This document shows positions 10,447-21,203 of a DNA stretch of 64,000 nt, in pieces. A program made the position numbers and the translations under genes. The first letter of the stretch is position 1. Every line of letters begins with the position of its first letter. The notes beneath the pieces were generated by a model. It did no database searches. It had not been told where the DNA came from and saw only the letters and a program-made list of their open reading frames with translations. Origin of the DNA: Cercozoa sp. M6MM (lineage: Eukaryota > Endomyxa: Ascetosporea). The stretch lies in assembly GCA_040357565.1 (NCBI GenBank), contig JBDODJ010000042.1; one strand, given 5' to 3'.

Positions 10447-12515
10447 CTAATCGTCGCTCATGATGGTCGTGGAGCGAACAGAACTCTCGGGCGTCAGACT
10501 GAAAGGCACAAAGCAGAACACAGGTGAATCCATAGACACAAGGACACTCCTCCCATACCGCAGAGAGAGCTCGGTCTGCGAGAGGCAGTAGACGCCGCCG
10601 TGGATAGGAGTGCTGTCGGACTTGAACACCTGCGAAAAGGTGCCGTCGTCCTTGATCCAACGCGAGGCACTGCAAGCACACAGGGCGACAATACAATCAT
10701 GACGCAAGCAAGCAGAGTGACTGAGATACTGGTGCAGAGGCGCCGGCATCTTGATGCCACCTGTCGCAAGGGCAAAGGGGGTACAAAACTCAATTTCTAG
10801 AGACAAAGGAACTGAGCTACCGCGGTTGGCGACATACATGTGCATGGCAGCCATCGCAACCTGCATGACTTCGTCCTTGCGCACGTCCATCTGCACATGA
10901 GATATATCAACAGACACCCACCAAAACAGAAAGAAAACAGAAAGGCAGGCAAAGAGCATACGTTGTACTGTTCGAACTGGAAGCGAGCAGGGTTGGTGTT
11001 CGGCAGGACCGTGTAGAACTCCTCGCGCACTGTGCACATACATACGATATGCACACCCTGTCTGGACCAAGATAGCGGAGACAAAGAGTACGCGGTGCGA
11101 GGTCAGGATCACTCTCGCAGTCCACAAAGTACTGACCCGCCGAGCTGCACACATGACACACACACATCGGAGGGGGGGGGGGGGGTGATTTACTCGCGCC
11201 CTAGCGAGAGACCGAGACAGAAACGCACCCTCGGCCAGCACGCGGACCCTTGCACAGCAGCGGCGGACTACGCTGTGACTGTTGCCACATGCACCACCAA
11301 TATTGCAAGAACGCACAGTCAGACAGAGGAAGGCCAGAGAAGGTTACGTTGATCCACAGGTAGCCGTCCACGAGTTCCTTCAGCTCCTCCTTCTGTGCAA
11401 CACATACATACCCACAGGCAAACCGCTATGAGCCCACAATCAACAAACACGCCATACCTCACGGTCATGGGCACCAGTGTCGCTGGCCTTGGTGGAACTA
11501 CCACGGAAGACCACGATGGCCTTGCGCGTGCCCTACACTCACTGCACCGCAGCACAATACATGCTATGTGTGTGCGGCCAGTACCTCGTTGCAGAAGGCA
11601 GCGCACTTGGCGAGCACCTGCACCACCCCTACGAACAAAGGCAAGTTACATGCTATTCGGTCCAGACATGTTTGTGCAGTGGGTGACTGGTACAGTGCGA
11701 CTCGTCCTCTTCGCTCAGCTCGGTGGCAAAGCCGAGACGACGCACGTGGTGCCGGCCGAACATCACGGCAACGCAGACACGGCGACGGCCTTTGCACAAC
11801 ATAAGTTGACATGCATGACCTGTGTACAACAACAGAGGTGGTGCCGAGATACCGTCCTTCAGCGCGACCGAGTCAACGCCTGCAAGCGGCAACGACGTCA
11901 CCGACTGTGTCAAAAGTGTCAGGTCACGGTACTATAATCCGGTGGATGCAGAGCAACAAGGCTACGCGAGGCAGGCGAACATCAGAAGTCGCCACGCCAG
12001 TTTTACCAATGGCCTGCAGGTAAATTTACAGATGCGGCATGCTGTACTAGTTCTCTTCTTTAGTCAGAGAAACCACTGACACACCTGGTCACAAACCGCC
12101 TTGGCAATGGTCGAGACGTTTGCACTGCTGCGACCAACCAGCGACTGCGACATGCATGCACATATACACGCATAGAAACAACTGGAGTGAAACATCACAC
12201 CTTCTTCATGATGAACTGCACGTGAACGGACTTGCGTATGGCCTCTGCGCGAGTAAGTGCGATGAAACTATGTCCATAAGCCACAAAGCGAGCGCACCAT
12301 TGATGGCGTCGGCCGTGAGATCGTCCACGTTGTCGACAACATCGCGCACCGCCAATTTCGACAGCTAGAACGACGCTTTATTCGCCAACGCACCCACAGG
12401 TCGAACTGTAGTTGATGTACCACTTCGCCTCTATCACGCGCAGTGGACTCGTCCGGTCGGTTGCTACGACAGGGGTGGGGGTACACACACGCACACACAC
12501 ACGCACGCACACACG

Positions 12516-12558
<43 letters not shown>

Positions 12559-12609
12559 ACACACACATACACACACATACACACACACACAAACACACAC
12601 AAACACACA

Positions 12610-12659
<50 letters not shown>

Positions 12660-12669
12660 NNNNNNNNNN

Positions 12670-12723
<54 letters not shown>

Positions 12724-15700
12724 CGGGTCAAAACAAGGCAATCAAACGCACCGATCCAAGACGCATAGAGCCACGTGATGCTCCTCTTGGCGTCGTGAGG
12801 CGTCTTTGAGCAGCGCAGGCACCTCCGAGGCACGGCACTCGGCCATGCGCTGGTGGAGAAAATTAAACAAGACATGAGGAGAAAGAAGAACTAGAAATGG
12901 TTTTAAAGAATCCAGTACATCAATTTCCAGTTTGATGCCTTGGTTCCAGTCGCGCGCCTGTCTCTTCAACACGTCTGCCACAAAGCACAGAAGACCGTCA
13001 AGATTAATATCTATAACTACTCACACAGAACGTTACCTTCAACTTCGCGACCGCCACGACCCAGAAAAAAGAGCGACAAGCGGACTTGCAAACGCTGACC
13101 GTCGACGTCGCTCTTGAATCGGAAACTGCAGGGAGGGGCACTCAAGAATTTCCCACAAAAACCACAAGCACATCAATCTTGTTACCTCTTACGAGACTCG
13201 GAACTGTAGATAACACCACGCGGATATAATTATACCGACAGGCATATTAGAACTGACACGAGAACACTTACGGAAGGAACTCCTCGCCGTCAGTGCGCAA
13301 CTTAACCGGCTCGCGCAACTGGCGAGTGGAGACAGTAAGTGCGTTTCGGTCCACCTGGTCGATACAAGATGAAAATAGACGAAACATAGGTGCATGTAGA
13401 ATTGAAAGTACCTCAAGACCAAAGGCTCGGCCAAGCGGCGTCTGCACCTTACCCGTACGTGTGATGACGTCGCACATCGCATTCCAGACTTTTGAAACAA
13501 GCTATCTTTTACCTTCACTCAGTGTGTCAAAAAGAAAGTACCAATGGCGACACGCTTCAGCTTTGGCATGATCTGACGCTCTGCCTTCATGGCGTCAAAC
13601 CGGCTCTGGTCCGCTACAAAGTCATCAATACAAACATATGTACACACATTGGAGGGTCAAATCACCAGCGCTGAAGAGCTGAGACGACAGCGGATGCTGT
13701 AATGCACACAAATGAGTTTGTTGGAACGCCGAAACAGACATGTGCACATACCAGGCAACAGAGCGGGTGGTAAGAACGGCTTTCATCGCGACGCTCCTCG
13801 TAAGCCATCGCCTGCGGACAGTGTGCGTACACAACTACAAGCATACGTAAGAGACAAAAGGTACCGAGCAAGACTTGATCGGACGACCGTAGGTCTCGCT
13901 GAAATACCGTTCATGCGAGATCTCAGTGCCGCGCTTGTCGAACGTCACGTCCTGAACGAGAAGATATTTCAGAAAGAAACACCATGAAAGAGAGCTCAGT
14001 CGATATCAACGACCTACCGTGCCATGCTTTCCATCGATCCCGTTGACGAACACTTGCTTGAAGCGGTGTGCGGCGATGGCCTGAACCCAAAACACATATA
14101 CTCCACCTTTTCAGAAAGCTATCCACAAGAAGGCTGAGGGTACCGTGATCTTGCGATCGCGAAGCTTCTCTTCGAGTGCACGCCCACACTTCTTGCGGAT
14201 TTCGTACAGTGTCTCCTAAAAACGCATGCAAAACACACTTCAACAAAAAACTGAACAGAAATAAGAGATGAGAGGTACATTCGTAACTGTGCGTAGGTTC
14301 AGCCGCAGCGACAGAGCGACGGACCCTTCGCTCACGTTGGCGCCGAGGAACTTAATCTCGACACCAGCTACAGCAATCAATATCAAACTTGACTTAAGCA
14401 AGGAAGCAAAATCACAGAATAACGAATGTACTCCACACGTTTGCCTTCAGACGCTCACCGCCGAACTCGAAATCAAAGGTCGGTGCGTCTTGGTTCACCT
14501 GTACAAGCAGAAATCAAACTTGTCACACAAACAAATACACAACTTAAGAAAAACAAAAAATACCTTCTCGGAGAACCATGTATCACGTAGCTTCACGAGA
14601 GAGTTGTGGTTGCCTTCCTTGATCGTCGAAAGCGAAGCTTCGCGCAGTTCCGAGCTCAGCACAGCCTCGGCCATGACTGTGTGCATACATATTATCTGCA
14701 TAGAAGAGAAAAGAGGTGCGTAAAGTACCGATAAACTCCTGAGGCGCAAGCGCTCCAAGTAGGGCCGACTCAAGGTGCTCGATCGTCGCTTGGTACTCGA
14801 CGCCCTTCATCTCAAACGTTTTCGAGATCGTGTCCTGCAAGCAAAAAACAAATGAATACGAAAAGTGTTTAGTAACAACGATAGCAGAAACGCCACCTCG
14901 AGAGCGTCGCCAATGTAGAGAACCTTGGCCGGAGACGCCAGACGGAAGTTAGAGCGCACCTCGCGCGGAAGCAGGCGGTTTCTGCGAGAAAACATTCACA
15001 ATCACACAAAAAAGCGCGGAGTTTATGAGTGCAGAAATCCTACAGCGAGCGAGCGCAAATGCGGAAGTCCTGCACGGCCGAGTGAGCGCCACCCGACACA
15101 CGCTTGACGGCGAGCGACGCCGTGTTGACCCTGGCTCGCGGATTCAGCTTGATCTTAAAGCAGTTTGTGCCGTTGTCAGGAATGCGGATGCCATAATCCG
15201 AGGCCAGTCGCTCGATCCCCCCGAAGTTGAGACCACCACCGCGTCCAAAGCCTCCGCCTTGTCCACCACGGAAGCCTCCGCGACCACCGTAACGACCACC
15301 ACCATAGCCCCCGCGCGGTCCTTCACGTTCTCTGCGCGGTGGCGGGCTACGGCATACACTGAATTTGAACGCTGGTCGCTCGAGAATCAATACAGCTACC
15401 GGTCGCGAGCGGAATCATTGCGCCGTCCGCGATCGTCTCGACGACTGTCGCGGCTGTCAGAGCTGTAACTGCTTGATGAAGAGAGTAAACAATTTTGCAA
15501 AGTTACTGTTTTTGAAGGATAAACAGCGAAATCAAAGTACTAATCGCGCTCATGACGCGAGTCACGGCGGCTTCCACGGCGATCTTCGCGGCGATCACCA
15601 CGGCGATCCTCGCGGCGATCACCACGGCGATCCTCGCGCACAGAGCGGGTGCGGCTTCGACTGCGACTGCGTCGCCTGAGATTTCAAAACACACAAGCAC

Positions 15701-15765
15701 AAATTCGACGACGGAGAAAGCTCCAGCTGCAAACAGAGGAATCCGACTCACGGGTAGCGGTTCAT
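10447..15765 (-). CDS. AGO: Argonaute with RS-RGG N-terminal extension
   Basis: Small-RNA-binding effector of RNA silencing. The start is the ATG at 15765 (MNRYP). Exon 2 is an RS/RD-rich tract that continues in frame through a GTAC-start intron (about 15485-15541) into YYSSDSRDSRRDD, then a glycine-rich RGG box (RGGYGGGRYGGRGGFRGG), then the Argonaute N-domain (NCFKIKLNP). A PAZ-like exon reads ISHERYFSETYGRP (about 13870-13935). The L2 linker is FGLEVDRNALTVSTRQLREP. The PIWI C-terminus has FQFEQYNMDVRKDEVMQVAM and IKMPAPLHHASRW, aligning to the AGO FSSDEL...SIPAPAYYAHL segment. The stop is at 10447. In my alignment the second tetrad Asp (FYRDG in AGO2) is replaced (VVFRGSSTK) and the final His is Ser. 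An intron holds a CA repeat with an N gap. Several PIWI exon joins are uncertain. Confidence 0.72.
12487..12721. repeat. (CA)n microsatellite with 10-N gap
   Basis: A CA dinucleotide tract with scattered CG, TA and AA variants lies in an Argonaute intron and is interrupted by 10 N at 12660-12669. The His/Thr and Cys/Val open frames across it are repeat artefacts. Confidence 0.95.
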
Positions 15766-15810
15766 GGCTGTCAGAGATGGCTATGTATGAGCAAACTTCA
15801 AATTGGGCAA

Positions 15811-16143
15811 ATGTCTGACGAACACGACTGGCCGATTGCACAAATACGAAAAATCAAATCTCGGAGTTTTGGCAAAACACCAAACCCTCGAAAAAGCTCG
15901 GATTCGGGGGGGGGGGGCACCTTTTTGGAGGACCGAAGCTCGTCGTTTGCGTTTTTCCGCTCCAACGATCCTGGCGATTCCCCACTGGCAGCTGGTGCCA
16001 GCGGAGGGCTGCAGACTGTACAATCGTACTACAACAACTCGAAATTCGGCGCTCCGACCAACACCAGCACCAGACCCTCTAGTTTCAACCTGAGCCGTGC
16101 CAGTGGGTGTCAGTTAGCAGTAATACGCACACATAGCGCTTAG
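15811..16143 (+). CDS. Small hypothetical serine-rich protein
   Basis: A 110-codon ORF starts MSDEHDWPIAQIRKIKS and starts only 45 bp from the oppositely oriented Argonaute ATG. It is rich in Ser, Gly and Asn (for example SSFAFFRSNDPGDS) and contains an 11-G run that encodes part of a Gly tract. I recognise no domain. It could be a real small gene, the first exon of a longer gene, or a chance ORF. Confidence 0.35.
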   Translation: MSDEHDWPIAQIRKIKSRSFGKTPNPRKSSDSGGGGTFLEDRSSSFAFFRSNDPGDSPLAAGASGGLQTVQSYYNNSKFGAPTNTSTRPSSFNLSRASGCQLAVIRTHSA

Positions 16144-16310
16144 ATCGGCGTGTTAACTGGGTTTACACTTTCCTACACCGCTTCCGGTGTCCAAATATCC
16201 ACGTGAGTAGGCGTGAGGCGTGTGGTTGGGAGAATAGCGTTCACTCAAGTGACTGGCGAGGTGGGCTGAAGGCACAGTCCTCATCACGGCAAACCGAAAA
16301 CGAGCGTAAA

Positions 16311-17326
16311 ATGACGACGCGCGACCTCACGGAGCAGTTTCGCGAGTTGCGCGAGCGCATGGCACGACCCGGGTTTGTTTCTGTCTTTGCTTGATTCGCA
16401 GTGTTTGGGCATTCGTTTCCATTGTGGTCTCGACAGGCGACGAAGTGCCGTCGACGATGACGGAGTGAACGCGTCACTCATTGGTATTTTGGGGATCTGG
16501 GGACAATCGGTGTGCAACAACAGTGTGTGATGCTCTTTTTTGAAGGTTCAGCACTGAGCGATGGTGCTCCGCGTGCTGCTTTGCCGGTATATCGAGTCAA
16601 CTGACACATTCATTACATCTAATAATCAGTGCCGTTTTAGCCGGTGTGGGTCGATCTTGTCGACTCTATTGAGCGGTAGCAAGATCTTCAACATATATTT
16701 TTTAACGAGATCTCTTTTTTGCAGTGACATCAAGGGCCTAACCGACGATATGGATGAACTGAAACGGTAAAACACCGCTGCTGTGAACGGCATTCATTGA
16801 TACAGAATGGCATTGACAGTCTGCACATGCAACGTGCAAAAGTCACCTTTGACTCGGCACAAGAGTACGGCACTTCTTCTGCTGTTGTTGGTATCCTTTC
16901 AAGCACAAACAACACAGGGAGGCACAAGACGCAGCAATCGATGCAATGAGACACAAGATTTCGGGTATTCCTTCCTCATGTGTCTTGAGCGAACCCATTC
17001 AATGACTAAAACAACGGCACAGGTACCTTCCGGAGGGCGGAAGGTCGTTTGAAACGCATTGCTTTCATCGGCAATGACTCGTACTTCTTCCTTTGCACTT
17101 CAAATACCAGTAGGTATATATGTTCACACAATGTAAACAGTGCCCACGGAAGTGATCTGTCCAATGACGAGCGGCAGGTATTTTTATTTGTCACTTTGTC
17201 TTTACCTTCATGCGTGTTTTGTTACCTCTCTGTCCTCAGGTCAGACTGAACGTGATGCGATCACTTGGTGCGCGTCTGCAGGACTTGTCGCGGCAATACC
17301 GGCAGGTATGTACCTAGACATGTATA

Positions 17327-17360
<34 letters not shown>

Positions 17361-18116
17361 TATACAAGTTTATAACTGTTTTTTTTTTGCAGGAGCAACA
17401 ACGACACATGCGTTCCTTGCAGAGTCAAGAGGGTACTTTTTCGTTTGTTTGTTCTGCTGTTGCTCTGAGGGGTGTTTGCAGACGAGCAAAATGCACTGTT
17501 TGGCGACACGGAATTGGACGATGACGTGCGACGAATCTTGTCGCTCGAAAATGTCGATCGTGGTCTCACGGAGGAGCAGATGGTAACCCCCTCCCAGGAG
17601 TCTCTCCTTATCCCTTTAATCCTTAACCTCATCACTCTAGAACGAACTCGACATGGCCGAGGAAAGAGCGAGTCGTTTCGAACGCGAGGTCATTCACGTC
17701 GCACGCTCAGTTTCCGAACTTGCCGTGGTAAGCTGGTGTCTGGCCTTGTTTCCATCCGCCTTTTGCACCTTTGAGCTTTCAGGTATTCCGCGAGCTTTCG
17801 GTGCTCGTGTTGGAACAAGGCACCATTCTTGATCGCATCGATTATCACGTCGAACAGTACATTTGCCTTTTTGTCGTTCTTTTTTCACTCAGTTGCTTCG
17901 TTTGCAGAGCACGAAGCAACTTAGAGCGAGGCAACGAAGAACTCGTATCACTCTGCTTGTGCTCTTAACAAATACCGCACCAAGGTCATTTCTCGGTTTG
18001 ATTTGCAGGACCAGGCAGAGAAGTACTCTCGCAGTGCACGCACGACGCAGTGCATCGTCGTGCTGCTCATCATGATCATTCTCATGACGGGTATCATGAT
18101 CCTCAAGGACCGCTAA
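16311..18116 (+). CDS. STX16: Syntaxin-16 / Tlg2-type Qa-SNARE
   Basis: Qa-SNARE of the trans-Golgi/endosome, driving retrograde vesicle fusion. The ATG at 16311 gives MTTRDLTEQFRELRERM, which fits the Tlg2/Syx16 N-peptide that docks the SM protein Vps45. Later exons give PVWVDLVDSIERDIKGLTDD and the Habc helices (NVMRSLGARLQDLSRQYRQ). The SNARE helix is diagnostic: RSVSELAVFRELSVLVLEQG followed by TILDRIDYHVEQ. The C-terminal tail anchor is CIVVLLIMIILMTGIMILK, ending KDR-stop at 18116. There are about a dozen exons with 40-110 nt introns; the join near 16890 is unresolved. One intron carries a 44-bp TA palindrome. Confidence 0.92.
17322..17365. repeat. 44-bp perfect palindrome built on (TA)n
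   Basis: GTATACTTA, then a TA run, then TAAGTATAC: the whole segment is self-complementary. It lies in a syntaxin intron and could extrude as a cruciform or hairpin. Confidence 0.85.
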
Positions 18117-19007
18117 ATTCCGTCCGAACGCGTCTGGTCGTTCGGGTTTCGTTCCTGTCGTTCGCTACTTTCGCGTTTTGCGGGTTGATATATGTTACCG
18201 CAGCCCTTCAGAAATTGAGGCTTTGGCAGTGCAAAAGAGTACTATGCCAGGAAAAAGACTAAAGAAACAAATGGAATCGATGTGAAGAAGAATTGAGTCA
18301 GTAGACGTAGTCAGTTCAGAGGTAGTTACCCCAAGATAGGGTCGGCAAAGTACAGGAAGTAGACTGGTCGGGAAGGATGAGAGGCCCGGTAGTCAGAAGA
18401 AGGAAGGAAGGAGAAGGAGGGACGTAAAGGAGAAAAAGAAAGGCTCTCTGTGCTGGGAAGACAGCAACAGGGATTACGTGAGAGTGCAAGGACTGGAGCC
18501 TGGAGAGGTGCTTTACCTGGTGAGTAGAGAGCCTTTTCAGGAAAGGAGCAAAATCTTGCTCTTTCGAGGTCAGTCTACCAAACACAGGGTAAGGAGGTTA
18601 GCAACACTCTCGGAGAGGTCAGGATACCAGACAAACACAATACACCACTTCTCAAAGTGCTCAATGAATAGCTTTCTTCCACGCGGAGCACCAGAGATCT
18701 GACTGGCCGGATGGAAAATGCCGTTTCGTAACATATATACTATACATTCGATTATCGGTACAGGACTCGAGTTGTAATAAATCAAAACGAAACAAATAAA
18801 AAGGACGAGGGGCGGCGAAAGCGCGTTCGGACGGGCGGAGCGCACAGTAAAGGACGAGAGGTGTGTGTTGGTTGTGTCGGGTTGGGTCGGGTCGGGTCGG
18901 TTGGGAACAGTGAGGATGTACTGTGTCACACCCGTGCGTGTGCGTATGCGGCTATAGTACACATGTCACTGTGGTCGAGGGTTCTTGAGAAAAGGGTCCG
19001 AGCCAGT
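18117..19007. other. Convergent spacer holding a dispersed-repeat copy
   Basis: Spacer between the 3' ends of syntaxin-16 and the globin-RGS gene. Its left part (18208-18355) is one copy of a dispersed repeat. Beyond it, open frames on both strands run over about 18316-18702, one of them reading KLFIEHFEKWCIVFVWYPDL, but they have no start context or family I recognise; they may be part of a decayed element. A short TCGGG-type tandem run is at about 18878-18900. Confidence 0.5.
18208..18355. repeat. Dispersed repeat, copy A
   Basis: This segment matches 22936-23074 over its whole length with small indels. Shared blocks include TTTGGCAGTGCAAAA, AACAAATGGAATCGA, TTGAGTCAGTAGACGTAGTC and GTCGGCAAAGTACA. 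No coding capacity is seen. Confidence 0.85.
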
Positions 19008-20616
19008 CTAGTTGCTCGGCTGCTCGAACTTGGTTGAAATCAGTGCCTATAATCGCAAAGCATGAGAGCGGCATATTTTAGATAGAAAAGGGGGCAGTCT
19101 GCTCTACCTGGCAGTAGCGACTCTGACGGAAGCCTTCGAGAAGGTTGTCGCGCACATGCATGCGCACGGCATGGGCCACGTCATCAAACACCTCATCAGC
19201 GATCTCGTCCAGCGTGACCGACACACGCAGTGCCGCCAGCAACGGCTCTTCCAGCTACAAACCAAACACATCCATTTGACTGAAACATGCACACAGCAAG
19301 CAAAAGGTACCACAGTGATGCGATCGGCAGCTTGGTCGGCAAAGAACGTGTTGAACACCTCACCGGCAAGTGTTTGACGGTCCGACTTCTTCCTGTGCAT
19401 GACACGCACACGTCACGATTTTGTTTTGTTTTTCGTTTTCTGATCAAATAAATGATTAAACACGCCCCAAGTCAGCTTACATGGTAGAGCAAGCCTTCTG
19501 CCACTTCGTGACCTGGTCCAGGAAGAGAGTGAAGTTGCGCTTGCCCTCACTGTACACAAAACATACACTCAGATTCACACATTTTGTTGTTTCCGACGAA
19601 ACAAGCAAAAGCACCGAGCCAGGTGCAGCTCGAGGTAGCTCATGCAATCCGCATCAGCCAGGAACTGCGTAAACTTGCGCGGCTGCAGCAGCGGGTATTC
19701 TGTCAGATACCACAAGTTATCACGAATTCTGGAGAGGAGGCAAGGCAGGTCAGGGTACTCTCGGGATTGTAGAACGTCAAGTTGGTGCGCTCTGGCTGAT
19801 CACCGATCTCTTCGATCATGATCGCCGTGCACATGTTGAGCATCTCGATGAACGCGTAACGCACAGAGTGCGTAAAGTCAGCGCCAAACACGTCCTGCAT
19901 GCCTGCAACCACGGCTTCCGTCCTTTGCAAAAACACAAAACCATACACTCTCTCGAGCAACCTAACTTGAGATCAAACGGCAGAAACGCTACATATGCGA
20001 AAAGGCGCCACGAGGCACGTTGTAGCTGATGTGGCGCCTACACATGCACGCGTTTGACACATTAGCGGCCTCTAACTGTTCAAGTCAGAGAAATGTACTG
20101 GCCCAGCTCGCGCACCTTGCGATCGAGCGTCTTGAGATCACTCATGCCCTGCCACGTCACATGCACGCCGAGTGAGTGTGCACATTTAGTGTGTTATACA
20201 ATACAAGCCTACCTGAATCAGCGAGGACAGCATGTGCATCAGCGTGGCGGCATGCCGCTTCAGCGGCAGCTTGTTGAACACGCGGCGGTACTCGGGGTGC
20301 TCCACAAAGAAGCGCAGGTAGATCACCTCGCCAACCTTCTGGCGCTGGGGTTCCACTGTGTGCGCACACCGATAATACACCAGACGCAGTAACTTTGGGT
20401 CCACAAGAGTCAAGTTACCAAAGTCCCACCAGAACGTCTCAATGGTGTCAGTCACACTGCATCGCGTGCGACCCGACTCGTCCGAGACCTGATTGATTTT
20501 CACGCACATACTGTCACAGCACAAGAAGCGGAAAAATAGGGAGGCGGTACAGTCTGCCCCTGGAGCGACATGAGCGAAGCGGCCGAGCGCTTGGTTTTGG
20601 AGTTCTTTTGGCCCAT
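19008..20616 (-). CDS. N-myristoylated globin-RGS fusion protein
   Basis: Eleven exons (20551-20616, 20419-20488, 20213-20355, 20099-20148, 19993-20037, 19759-19922, 19615-19699, 19481-19549, 19311-19392, 19108-19254, 19008-19046) total 960 nt, giving 319 residues in one frame. MGQKNSKTK fits an N-myristoylation signal with basic residues. Residues about 35-166 are a globin: VIYLRFFVEHPEYRRVF, distal His80 (LKRHAATLM), proximal His112 (ELGQRHISYNV) and a final helix (VRYAFIEMLNMCTAIMI). The 32-residue distal-to-proximal spacing equals that of cytoglobin and neuroglobin. Residues about 192-306 match an RGS domain: FLADADCMSYLELHLAREG, FLDQVTKWQKA, FFADQAADRITV, VFDDVAHAVRM and GFRQSRYCQAL. RGS domains accelerate GTP hydrolysis by G-alpha. 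Haem-gated G-protein signalling at a membrane is my inference. A short upstream exon candidate (MPQKLQSSC) could be 5' UTR. Confidence 0.85.
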
Positions 20617-21203
20617 TCTTAGCTCTGACAACAGCAAATGAGAACAAAAAACACAAAAGGCATTCGACACGGCTCTTTTTTTGTTTGATACTTTCCGCAT
20701 ACCTCGGCAAGGGCGTCAATAATACGACACGAGCTCTGGAGCTTCTGCGGCATACATAAACAGTAATACTTGTAACAGACAGATGATGTCCGTTCATTGA
20801 CTGTTGATCAAGCGACCCACGATGCACAACAGACAACATCAAAAAAAAAAACAAACACAAAAAACAAGCCGGCGAACGCAAAACACAGCAACACTCACAC
20901 GCACGGCTAAAGCAGCCCAGAGAACGTACCGTAGGCCAGAGTCTGTGGGAAAAAAGAAAGCAAACGTTGTTGTGGCTGGGCAAGGGGACCCGTTCCGGTG
21001 GGCTGACTACCCATCCGTTTCAATTGGTAGCCACTGCCCACTGGCATCGAGTGCGTTGTAGAACACATTGTTATCTCGTATGACGCGTGCCAGCGGCAGG
21101 TATCGGGCGGACCATGCGCTAAAACCTGTTAAAACTGGCTGGTCGAGTTGGTTGGCTTGATCGATCGCTCGCTAGTGCTGTGGATTTTGTTTCATTCTTT
21201 GCT
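20617..21203. other. Divergent promoter region
   Basis: About 590 bp between the starts of the globin-RGS gene and the coiled-coil gene on the other strand. It contains A-rich runs near 20837-20862 and probably a 5' UTR intron of the globin gene (donor-like site near 20700), but no motif I can name. Confidence 0.45.

Noticed and set aside
12268-12875. Cys/Val and His/Thr-rich open frames across the CA repeat (also at 23.6-24.3, 34.0-34.4 and 51.0-51.5 kb)
   Set aside because: They are translations of dinucleotide repeats and N gaps, with no start context or codon evidence.
18981-20983. Exportin/importin (HEAT-repeat) gene on the minus strand
   Set aside because: First impression from helical exons; after splicing the exons match globin and RGS patterns instead, with both haem histidines.
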